NCBI GenBank assembly: GCA_934621485.1
Contig: CAKTUS010000119.1
Coordinates: forward strand, 1-6,561
Length of the DNA: 6,561 nucleotides
Direction: 5' to 3'
DNA from: an uncultured Clostridia bacterium
GTDB taxonomy: Bacteria; Bacillota; Clostridia; Christensenellales; Aristaeellaceae
Positions 1 through 5,206 of this stretch are shown here, in pieces. A program made the translations under genes and the position numbers. The stretch's first letter is position 1. Each line of letters opens with the position of its first letter. The notes beneath the pieces were generated by a model. It saw nothing but the letters and a program-made list of their open reading frames with translations. It made no database searches and was not told the DNA's origin.

Positions 1-129
1 CACGGCGGCGATCCGTCCACCATCGAGTTCTGCCACAATGTGGGCCTGAACTACGTCAGCTGCTCTCCCTTCCGTGTTCCCATCGCCCGTCTGGCTGCCG
101 CTCACGCCGCCATCAAGGCCAAGAAGTAA
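1..129 (+). CDS. ppdK: Pyruvate, phosphate dikinase, C-terminal 42 residues (5'-partial)
   Basis: The window opens inside this gene; frame 1 reads 42 residues to TAA at 127-129. The sequence has the hallmark end of PPDK's PEP/pyruvate-binding barrel: HGGDPSTIEFC, then GLNYVSCSPFRVPIARLAAA. The Cys at residue 21 of the fragment, in YVSCSPFRVP, corresponds to the conserved catalytic cysteine known to protonate the enolpyruvate in this family. PPDK is a cytoplasmic enzyme interconverting pyruvate + ATP + Pi and PEP + AMP + PPi, used by many clostridia in PPi-linked glycolysis. A PEP-synthase or PTS enzyme I end is less likely because the GLNYVSCSPFRVPIARLAAA block is typical of PPDK. Nothing upstream is visible, so start, operon and regulation cannot be judged. 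The stop is followed by hairpins at 145-166 and 197-223. Confidence 0.95.
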   Translation, partial: HGGDPSTIEFCHNVGLNYVSCSPFRVPIARLAAAHAAIKAKK

Positions 130-144
130 TCAATTCTCCCTTGT

Positions 145-166
145 GCCGGTTCCGTTTGGAACCGGC
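145..166 (+). other. Perfect hairpin just after ppdK
   Basis: GCCGGTTCC (145-153), loop GTTT, GGAACCGGC (158-166): a perfect 9-bp stem starting 16 bases after the ppdK stop. No T-run follows, so it is not a standard intrinsic terminator on its own. It may protect the mRNA 3' end or act with the next hairpin at 197-223. Confidence 0.55.
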
Positions 167-196
167 GCTCAAACTGTCGAAAAACCCATGGGAGAC

Positions 197-223
197 ATCG
201 GAGGGCCGCAGCCCTCCGATTTT
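197..223 (+). terminator. Probable intrinsic terminator of ppdK
   Basis: ATCGGAGGG (197-205), loop CCGCAG, CCCTCCGAT (212-220): a perfect 9-bp GC-rich stem followed by TTTTC (T at 220-223). The short T-run makes it a moderate terminator. It lies inside the repeat; in the inverted copy at 1357-1532 the same stem has mismatches. Confidence 0.55.
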
Positions 224-341
224 CATTCCGAACCCGGCGGCGTGTATGTCGGTTTCGGCTGCCTTGCGCAGCAAGGCTTTCCTTACGCTCTTTGCCGCCC
301 GGCGAGCCACAGGCGAGTAGGCAAAGAGCGCTTCTCGTCAG

Positions 342-369
342 AAAAGCTCGCCGTCAGGCGAGCTTTTTT
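342..369 (+). terminator. Strong intrinsic terminator at the end of repeat copy 1
   Basis: AAAAGCTCGCC (342-352), loop GTCA, GGCGAGCTTTT (357-367), with the T-run extending to 369: 11 bp, perfectly paired, with A-run and T-run on both sides, so it could work in both directions. It lies between ppdK and the promoter of the hydrolase gene and would insulate the two. It is the right-hand module of the repeat. Confidence 0.8.
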
Positions 370-380
370 GACGGCCTGGT

Positions 381-408
381 TTCAAATTATGCCCCGGTTT
401 GGTATAAT
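381..408 (+). promoter_or_regulatory. Sigma-A-type promoter with extended -10 for the hydrolase gene
   Basis: A perfect TATAAT at 403-408 is preceded by TG at 400-401 (TGgTATAAT, an extended -10). A weak -35 (TTCAAA, 381-386) sits 16 bases upstream. The expected start point near 415 falls almost on the Shine-Dalgarno GGGAGG (415-420), so the leader would be only about 15 bases. Confidence 0.65.
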
Positions 409-429
409 AGAAGCGGGAGGTGGTTGAAA

Positions 430-1290
430 GTGAAAACGACCCAGTGGACCGGTATCCTGTTGCTGGGCCTGCTGCTGTGCATGGCGCTGTTGTGGCCGCA
501 AAGCCCCGCCGTTGCAGACGGAAGCGTCAGCGCGCTCTACATCAACGTGGGCAAAGCGGATGCAGCGTTGTATTTTTTAGGCAACCAGCGTTTTTTGGTG
601 GATACCGGCACAAAGGACAGCTATGACCAGCTGGAGCGTGTTCTGAAAGCCTACGACATCACCCGGCTGGACGGCGTGTTGATTACCCACACGGATAAAG
701 ACCATGTGGGGGGACTGAAAAAGCTGTTGAAAAGCGATATCTGGGTGGAGCGGCTGTACGCCGGCACGCTGCACAGCGAAGCCAGTCTGGATGTTCACCC
801 GGTTTATGAGGCGGCGCAAAAGTATCATGTGCCCCTGACCTGGCTTCGCGCGGGCGATTCCTTTTCCGTGGGAAACGGCGTGTTTCAGGTGCTGGGGCCT
901 TTAACCCAGGACGCGGAAAACGAAAACAACAATTCGCTGGTGCTTCAGCTGAAAACGCCGGACGGAAGCTTTCTTTTAACCGGCGATATGGAGCTGGAAG
1001 AAGAGGCCAGCCTGACTTCCGAGGGGCTCATTGCCCGGGCGGATGTGTTGAAGGTGCCCCACCACGGGGAGGACGACGCCACCAGCCGCACGCTGGCGCT
1101 GCTGGTAAAGCCCCAGTGGGCCGTTATTTCCACCAGCACTGCCGAGGAACCCGACACGCCGGATCATAAGGTGCTCAGCCGTCTGTGGGAGGCAAAGGCC
1201 GGCGTAGCCATTACCCAGGAGGCGGAAGTGGGAATCCTGATAACCTTGTCCGAAGGGACGGCCACCGCAGAAAGCATCAATTGGAAATAA
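430..1290 (+). CDS. Secreted ComEC-like metallo-beta-lactamase-fold hydrolase
   Basis: Start chosen at GTG 430, with GGGAGG at 415-420 placed 9 bases upstream; TTG 424 is too close, and the open frame back to 292 only runs through the repeat. This gives 286 residues. Residues 9-22 are a hydrophobic stretch, followed by an AVA|D site (27-30), so a signal peptide or N-terminal anchor is expected. Metallo-beta-lactamase-fold motifs occur in order: LVDTGT (56-61), HTDKDHVGG (87-95, the HxDxDH form usual for ComEC-type proteins), LLTGDME (Asp186) and VPHHG (His211-His212). ComEC's competence membrane domain is absent, so this is the stand-alone, extracytoplasmic relative. The family includes nucleases and phosphodiesterases; nuclease activity here is inference. 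It is a single gene with its own promoter, bracketed by the two inverted repeat copies and a terminator at 1357-1381. Confidence 0.88.
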   Translation: MKTTQWTGILLLGLLLCMALLWPQSPAVADGSVSALYINVGKADAALYFLGNQRFLVDTGTKDSYDQLERVLKAYDITRLDGVLITHTDKDHVGGLKKLLKSDIWVERLYAGTLHSEASLDVHPVYEAAQKYHVPLTWLRAGDSFSVGNGVFQVLGPLTQDAENENNNSLVLQLKTPDGSFLLTGDMELEEEASLTSEGLIARADVLKVPHHGEDDATSRTLALLVKPQWAVISTSTAEEPDTPDHKVLSRLWEAKAGVAITQEAEVGILITLSEGTATAESINWK

Positions 1291-1356
1291 GGCCGCACCT
1301 CTCCCTACGGCCATACATAGGATGGCATGACGGAAAAACGCTTCCGTCTCAGGCTG

Positions 1357-1381
1357 AAGCTCGTCTGACGGCGAGCTTTTT
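1357..1381 (+). terminator. Intrinsic terminator after the hydrolase gene
   Basis: AAGCTCGTC (1357-1365), loop TGAC, GGCGAGCTT (1370-1378; one T-G pair), with TTTTT at 1377-1381. It starts 66 bases after the hydrolase stop and is the inverted-copy counterpart of the terminator at 342-369. A smaller stem, GACGGAA/TTCCGTC (1329-1335/1342-1348), precedes it. Confidence 0.75.
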
Positions 1382-1532
1382 GGATGAAAAACGCACTTTG
1401 CCTACCCGACTGCATCTCATCAGGCGGCAAAGAGCGCAAGGCTGTCGAACCCGACGTACACGCCGCCGGTTTTGCAGCGAAAATCGGAGGACTGCGGCCC
1501 TTCGATTCCACCCAAGGTTTTGGGGCAGTCTG
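1357..1532 (-). repeat. Intergenic structured repeat, copy 2 (inverted)
   Basis: Read on the minus strand, this matches 171-369 base for base in several blocks: the terminator stem (1357-1380), the 11-base stem arms CGCACTTTGCC (1392-1402) and GGCAAAGAGCG (1426-1436, one mismatch in the pairing), CGCAAGG (1434-1440), the block CCGAC..TACACGCCGCCGG (1451-1469), and GAAAATCGGAGGA..CTGCGGCCC (1479-1500). Weaker similarity runs to about 1532. About 19 bases present in copy 1 are missing near 1434. Its terminator end points to the hydrolase gene, as in copy 1. The rest of 1291-1588 holds no gene; CGGAAA/TTTCCG (1536-1550) is a further small hairpin. Confidence 0.8.
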
Positions 1533-1588
1533 TGACGGAAAAGCTTTCCGCCTGCCATCCTTTTGTTTTGAATAAGGAGGAATTCTGC

Positions 1589-2254
1589 ATGATTCATCCG
1601 CCTTGCGGCTGCCAGCACTGCCAGCAGCCCTCCGACCCATATCCGTCTTCCTGTCCGCCAAAGCGCTACCGGCCCTGTCCTCCTACGCCTCCATGCCCGC
1701 CGCCGCGTCCGCCCAAGCCCTGTAAGCCGCCCAAATCCGGAGGGGTCTTACTGCCCAAAATCGTAGCCTGTGAGCGCCGAATGATTCCGCGTTTATGCGC
1801 CCGACTGGCCCCGGAAAACCTGCCTGACTGTCTTTGCCCTCCCTTTTCGTTAACGAACCTGCGCCCCGGCTGCAGCCAACCGCTGTGGAGTGTGGATAAA
1901 CATCAGCCGGGGTGCGGCCGCGTTTCGCTGAGCATCACCATCCCGCTGTGCGCGCAGCTGTGCGACAGCAGCGGAAAAACCGTTCCGGTGAGCGGCGACG
2001 TTCAAACGGAGATTTGGCTGCCCAGTCACTGCCTGAACGACAACCGTACTCACTTGATGATTCTGCCCGGCGTGCGGCTCCTGTGCGCCGATCCGGATTG
2101 CAACGGCGAGTTTTTCAATGTGCAGTTCCAGCTGTCTCTGGAGGTGTATGTGCTGCGCTTTGAGCCCTGTCTGCTTCACCGCCCGGAAGCTGCCTGCCCG
2201 GATCTTCCCCTGTATCCGCCGCCGGCAGATCCCTGTGCCTGGCCGGCCCGCTAA
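1589..2254 (+). CDS. Cys/Pro-rich hypothetical protein, possibly spore-surface
   Basis: Start at ATG 1589, chosen for AAGGAGG (1574-1580) 8 bases upstream; the frame is open back to 1472 but only through the repeat. The product is 221 residues with 21 cysteines (9.5%). Residues 1-50 are low-complexity, with CPP and PPKPC units (SSCPP, RPCPPTPPCPPPRPP, KPCKPPK). From about residue 51 there is a non-repetitive region with alternating hydrophobic strands, such as RVSLSITIPLCAQLC and FFNVQFQLSLEVYVLRFEPC, that looks like a beta-rich domain with paired Cys. There is no signal peptide and no membrane helix. High Cys with Pro-rich repeats and no export signal is typical of clostridial spore coat or crust proteins, which cross-link by disulfides, but no named family is recognised; a metal-binding role is the alternative. 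No clear promoter was found. It converges on the AraC-type gene 24 bases downstream with no canonical terminator between. Confidence 0.8.
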   Translation: MIHPPCGCQHCQQPSDPYPSSCPPKRYRPCPPTPPCPPPRPPKPCKPPKSGGVLLPKIVACERRMIPRLCARLAPENLPDCLCPPFSLTNLRPGCSQPLWSVDKHQPGCGRVSLSITIPLCAQLCDSSGKTVPVSGDVQTEIWLPSHCLNDNRTHLMILPGVRLLCADPDCNGEFFNVQFQLSLEVYVLRFEPCLLHRPEAACPDLPLYPPPADPCAWPAR

Positions 2255-2278
2255 GACGCCGGCCCGCCGCGCCGCGGT

Positions 2279-3064
2279 TTACATGCCCGCCGCGCGCGGC
2301 GTTTCACCTGTAAAGGCTTTGTAAACCCGGTGAAACGTGCGCAGGCTGGCAAAGCCGCAGGCAGTCGCCACCTCCATCAGCGAAAGTCGGCTGTCTGTTA
2401 GCAGCTGACGCGCCATCACGCAGCGCAGGCTATTGACATACTTGGAAAAAGAACAGCCTACCCGCTGATTAAAAATGTGAGAAAAGCGCCCCACGCTGTA
2501 GCCAAAATGCGCCGCCGCTTGTGAAACGCTCATTGGCTCGGCCACATGTGCCTGCAAATAGTCCAGGATTCTGCGCAGCAGGTCGCTTTCTGCGCTGGTT
2601 TCGTTTTCTACCATGCCAATCCGCTCAGCCAGCAGCGCCAGCACGGCGGCTCCCAAGCCGTTCAGATAGCGGAAATTGCTTTGATTTTTGGAAGAAAGCA
2701 TCATTTTCATCAGTACATAACATTCCGAAACCTTGCTTCCCTCCACCACGCTTTGCGCAAAATGGTTCTGTACCAGGGTGGCGCGCAAGGCAGGCGCTAT
2801 GCCAAGCGGCAGCATGGCCACAATGGTTTCTGAAGCTTCCGGGGTGCTGTAGCCATGCAGCATATAGCAAGAATTGACGATAAGGCTGCCCTTTTGCGCC
2901 AGGGTGGCCACGCCGTCCTGCATTACCATCAGCGCCCCCTTTTCCACGTACACCACTTCCACCGTGCTATGGAAATGGGGAATATACTGGTTGTTGGTTT
3001 GCCTCCATGCCAACGCATTGGGCATGCTGTCTCTGTCGGCTTCAAAGTAAAAGCGTTCGCTCAT
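2279..3064 (-). CDS. AraC-family transcriptional regulator with N-terminal cupin domain
   Basis: 261 residues from ATG (complement of 3062-3064), preceded by a GAAAGGA ribosome site; the frame stays open upstream to 3745, but that part only mirrors the isomerase gene. Residues 1-100 form a cupin-type sensor with HFHSTVEVVYVEKGALMV (His30, His32, Glu36). Residues about 160-261 hold two helix-turn-helix motifs: MSVSQAAAHFGYSVGRFSHIF, and LMEVATACGFASLRTFHRVY followed by the AraC signature end KAFTGETPRA. Length and domain order are normal for AraC regulators of sugar genes. It is transcribed divergently from the isomerase/oxidoreductase operon, with 120 bases between the start codons, so it is the likely activator of that operon and may control itself. 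The ligand is unknown, presumably a sugar or derivative handled by the operon. Confidence 0.9.
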   Translation of the reverse strand: MSERFYFEADRDSMPNALAWRQTNNQYIPHFHSTVEVVYVEKGALMVMQDGVATLAQKGSLIVNSCYMLHGYSTPEASETIVAMLPLGIAPALRATLVQNHFAQSVVEGSKVSECYVLMKMMLSSKNQSNFRYLNGLGAAVLALLAERIGMVENETSAESDLLRRILDYLQAHVAEPMSVSQAAAHFGYSVGRFSHIFNQRVGCSFSKYVNSLRCVMARQLLTDSRLSLMEVATACGFASLRTFHRVYKAFTGETPRAAGM

Positions 3065-3104
3065 GGTTCCTTTCTTCTTTCCCAGAATAGCTGATTTTGA
3101 CAGT

Positions 3105-3133
3105 ATCATATCACAAACTGGCGCGACAGAAAA
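3105..3133 (-). promoter_or_regulatory. Candidate promoter of the AraC-type gene
   Basis: On the minus strand, TATGAT (complement of 3105-3110) carries an upstream TGA, making an extended -10 (TGaTATGAT). A weak -35, TTTTCT (complement of 3128-3133), lies 17 bases away. The -35 shares base 3128 with the -35 of the divergent operon promoter. Confidence 0.35.
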
Positions 3134-3151
3134 GCCCGGTTCCGCTATAAT
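3123..3151 (+). promoter_or_regulatory. Sigma-A-type promoter of the isomerase/oxidoreductase operon
   Basis: TATAAT at 3146-3151 with GCGACA (3123-3128, four of six consensus bases) at the ideal 17-base spacing. The poor -35 fits a promoter needing an activator such as the adjacent AraC-type protein. A stray TTGACA at 3097-3102 has no -10 at usable distance. GACAG occurs twice in direct orientation (3099-3103 and 3125-3129), a weak candidate for activator half-sites. Confidence 0.6.
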
Positions 3152-3184
3152 AGAATCATACCTGATCAAAGGAGGAAATAAAAA

Positions 3185-4009
3185 ATGGAAAAGCGTCCCG
3201 TTGCTTATCAAATTTACTCTGCCCGTCAGGAAGCGGAAAAAGACTTGGATGCCGTACTGGGCCGGCTGAAGGCCATGGGCTATGACGGAGTGGAATTTGC
3301 CGGTTTTTATGGCCACAGTGCGCAGGAAATCAAGGAAATGCTGGACAAGCATGGCCTGATTGCCCTCTCCAGTCATGTCCCTTTTGTGCAGATTGAAGCG
3401 GACATGTTCGGCGTAATCGCCTACCATCAGGCAATCGGCTGCCGCTTTATCGCGGTTCCCTACCTGGATGAAGCCACCCGCCCCGGCAGCGCGGGTTTTG
3501 CTCATGCCATTGCGGTCATCCATCGTTTTGCACGGCTGATGAAGGAAGCGGGAATGACGCTGCTGTATCACAATCACGACTTTGAGTTCATTTCCCTCAG
3601 CGGCATGTTCGGCCTGGATTTTCTGTATGAGGCCGTGCCGGCTGACCTGCTCAAAACCGAGCTGGACGTTTGCTGGGTCAAATATGCAGGTCAAGACCCT
3701 GCCGCTTATCTTCGCAAATACGCAGGCCGCTGCCCTGTGGTTCATCTGAAGGACTATGTAGGCGTAAAGCAGAACGACTCTGCCCCCTATGCCCTGATCG
3801 GTCTAACGGAAAACGAACAGAAAAAAACGCAGGCTTTTGAATTCCGTCCGGTAGGCTACGGCTGCCAGGATGTGCAGGCAGTGCTGAACGCCGGTATCGA
3901 CAGCGGAGCGGAGTGGTTTGTGGTGGAGCAGGATCAGTCCACAGGCCGCACGCCGCTGGAGGCCGCCGAGCTAAGCATTGGCACCCTGAAAAAGCTGGGC
4001 TTAAAATAA
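3185..4009 (+). CDS. Sugar phosphate isomerase/epimerase-like TIM-barrel protein
   Basis: ATG 3185 has GGAGG (3171-3175) 9 bases upstream; 274 residues, usual for the xylose-isomerase-like (AP_endonuc_2) family. Likely divalent-metal ligands and barrel-end motifs appear in order: VEF (Glu37), LYHNHDFEF (126-135), ELDVCWVKYAG (159-169), VVHLKD (185-190), FRPVGYG (220-226) and WFVVEQDQS (244-252, Glu248). The protein is cytoplasmic with no signal peptide. Family members isomerise, epimerise or dehydrate sugars, inositols and keto-sugars; the exact reaction cannot be assigned. It is the first gene of an operon with the Gfo/Idh/MocA oxidoreductase that begins 20 bases after its stop, so the two probably act in sequence on one substrate. 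Transcription is from 3123-3151, probably under the divergent AraC-type regulator. Confidence 0.9.
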   Translation: MEKRPVAYQIYSARQEAEKDLDAVLGRLKAMGYDGVEFAGFYGHSAQEIKEMLDKHGLIALSSHVPFVQIEADMFGVIAYHQAIGCRFIAVPYLDEATRPGSAGFAHAIAVIHRFARLMKEAGMTLLYHNHDFEFISLSGMFGLDFLYEAVPADLLKTELDVCWVKYAGQDPAAYLRKYAGRCPVVHLKDYVGVKQNDSAPYALIGLTENEQKKTQAFEFRPVGYGCQDVQAVLNAGIDSGAEWFVVEQDQSTGRTPLEAAELSIGTLKKLGLK

Positions 4010-4029
4010 TGCAAAGGAGTGCAACCAAG

Positions 4030-5196
4030 ATGAGCGATGCTGTGCTTTCCAACTTTACTCAAACCATACACGAAGAACGGGTCTACAACCGAACCTTCAA
4101 AGTGGGCATCATTGGCACCGGCTGGATTGCCGAGGCGCATGCCGAAAGCTACCTGAACCAGCCCGATGTGGAGGTGGTGGCGCTTGCCGACCTGATTCCC
4201 GGCAAAGCGGAGGCTTTCAAAAAGCGCTATGGCTTTGAAAACGCCCGCTGCTATCCAGACCACGCATCCATGCTGAAAAACGAGCAGCTGGACGCGGTGA
4301 GCGTATGCACCTATAACCGCACCCATGCTCAGTGCACCATCGACGCACTGAACGCCGGCGTAAACGTGCTGCTGGAAAAACCCATGTGCGTAACTACCGA
4401 GGAGGCCGTGGACATTATTCGCGCAGAACGGAAAAGCAATAAGCTGCTCTCCATCGGCTTTCAGCCCCGCATGGATCCCAACATGCAAATGATCAAAAAA
4501 ATCGTAGATTCCGGCGTGCTGGGCGACATCTACTACATTCAAACCGGCGGCGGCCGCCGTCGCGGAATCCCCAATTCCACCTTTATCGAGCAGAAAACCG
4601 CCGGCATCGGCGCGCTGGGCGATATCGGCTGCTATTCTCTGGACATGGTACTCAACGCCATCGGCTATCCCAAGCCGCTAAGCGTTACGGGCTACACCTC
4701 CCATTTTTTTGGCACCAACGAAATGTATCAGTATGCCGACCGCGACCACACCGCCAAGGAAAACGCAGACCGTTTTGACGTGGATGATTTTGCCGCTGCG
4801 TTCATTCGTTTGGAGGGAGACGTCATTCTGGACTTCCGCATTTCTTGGGCCATGCACCTGGATACCCCGGGCGACACCGTCATTTTGGGCAAAAAGGCGG
4901 CGCTGCGTATTCCCTCTACGGAATGTTGGAACGGCACGGTTGGAGGCCCCATGAAGCTGTATACCGATGTGGCCGGCGCGCAGACCGTAACGGAAATTCC
5001 CATCATCTCTACAGACGACAAGGGCTGGAACGGCCTGTTCGACCGCAAGATTCGTTCCTTCCTGGACGCCATTGACGCCGGCGGCCCCGCTCCCGTTCCC
5101 TCCAGTCAGATTCTTTACAACCAGGCCATCATCGACGGCATTTGCAAATCCGCTAAGGTCGGTCACGAAATTGCCATCGAGATTCCCGAAATCTGA
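4030..5196 (+). CDS. Gfo/Idh/MocA-family NAD(P)-dependent oxidoreductase
   Basis: Start at ATG 4030, with AAAGGAG (4013-4019) 10 bases upstream; ATG 4009 overlaps the previous stop but lacks a ribosome site. 388 residues. Residues 24-37 hold the Rossmann signature VGIIGTGWIAEAH, with VVALAD ending the second strand. EKP at 116-118 contains the family's catalytic/cofactor lysine. The C-terminal beta-sheet domain has GALGDIGCYSLDMV, with Asp198 and Tyr202 where many relatives have His, a substitution known in glucose-fructose-oxidoreductase-type members. About 20 residues precede the Rossmann fold, slightly longer than usual. The protein is cytoplasmic with no signal. It probably oxidises or reduces a hydroxyl of a sugar, polyol or glycoside using NAD(P). 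It is the second gene of the operon after the TIM-barrel protein and ends before the hairpin at 5245-5280. Confidence 0.92.
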   Translation: MSDAVLSNFTQTIHEERVYNRTFKVGIIGTGWIAEAHAESYLNQPDVEVVALADLIPGKAEAFKKRYGFENARCYPDHASMLKNEQLDAVSVCTYNRTHAQCTIDALNAGVNVLLEKPMCVTTEEAVDIIRAERKSNKLLSIGFQPRMDPNMQMIKKIVDSGVLGDIYYIQTGGGRRRGIPNSTFIEQKTAGIGALGDIGCYSLDMVLNAIGYPKPLSVTGYTSHFFGTNEMYQYADRDHTAKENADRFDVDDFAAAFIRLEGDVILDFRISWAMHLDTPGDTVILGKKAALRIPSTECWNGTVGGPMKLYTDVAGAQTVTEIPIISTDDKGWNGLFDRKIRSFLDAIDAGGPAPVPSSQILYNQAIIDGICKSAKVGHEIAIEIPEI

Positions 5197-5206
5197 ATGG
5201 TATGAG

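Larger units (their letters stand above)
171..369 (+). repeat. Intergenic structured repeat, copy 1
   Basis: About 199 bases that match the reverse complement of 1357-1532. The best-conserved blocks are GGGCCGCAG..CCTCCGATTTTC (203-224), CCGGCGGCGTGTA..GTCGG (around 235-252), CCTTGCG, CTCTTTGCCGCC (288-299), GTAGGCAAAG (317-326) and AAAAGCTCGCCGTCAG..GAGCTT (342-365). Copy 1 carries about 19 extra bases (around 268-286) absent from copy 2. It contains three inverted repeats: 197-205/212-220, an 11-bp stem 286-296/320-330, and the terminator-like 342-352/357-367. The short open frames across it look like by-products, since both copies yield similar meaningless peptides (for example GGVYVGF). 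The left boundary (171) is soft because similarity fades there. Confidence 0.8.

Noticed and set aside
74..427. Small open frames on both strands through 74-427 and 1305-1661
   Set aside because: They run through the intergenic repeats and terminators, have no ribosome sites, and give similar peptides in both copies because the DNA is repeated, not because a protein is conserved.
171..1532. The inverted repeats as terminal repeats of an insertion sequence
   Set aside because: The gene between them is a metallo-hydrolase, not a transposase, no target-site duplication was found at the outer ends, and the repeats contain terminators as in dispersed intergenic elements.
1536..1550. CGGAAA/TTTCCG hairpin as a riboswitch or attenuator of the Cys-rich gene
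   Set aside because: A single 6-bp stem with a 3-base loop and no T-run directly after it; no conserved riboswitch core is visible.
1640..1740. CPP-type runs in the Cys-rich gene as a DNA tandem repeat array
   Set aside because: The units differ in length and codons; this is low-complexity protein sequence rather than a tandem DNA repeat.
3065..3745. Open minus-strand frame extending the AraC-type protein to 488 residues
   Set aside because: The AraC fold is complete from ATG at 3062-3064, which has a ribosome site; the extension crosses the promoter region and lies antisense to the well-supported isomerase gene.
3934..4542. Long minus-strand frames opposite the oxidoreductase (3934-4542 and 4678-5319)
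   Set aside because: They mirror a strongly supported plus-strand gene in GC-rich DNA, show no domain and have no ribosome site or promoter.
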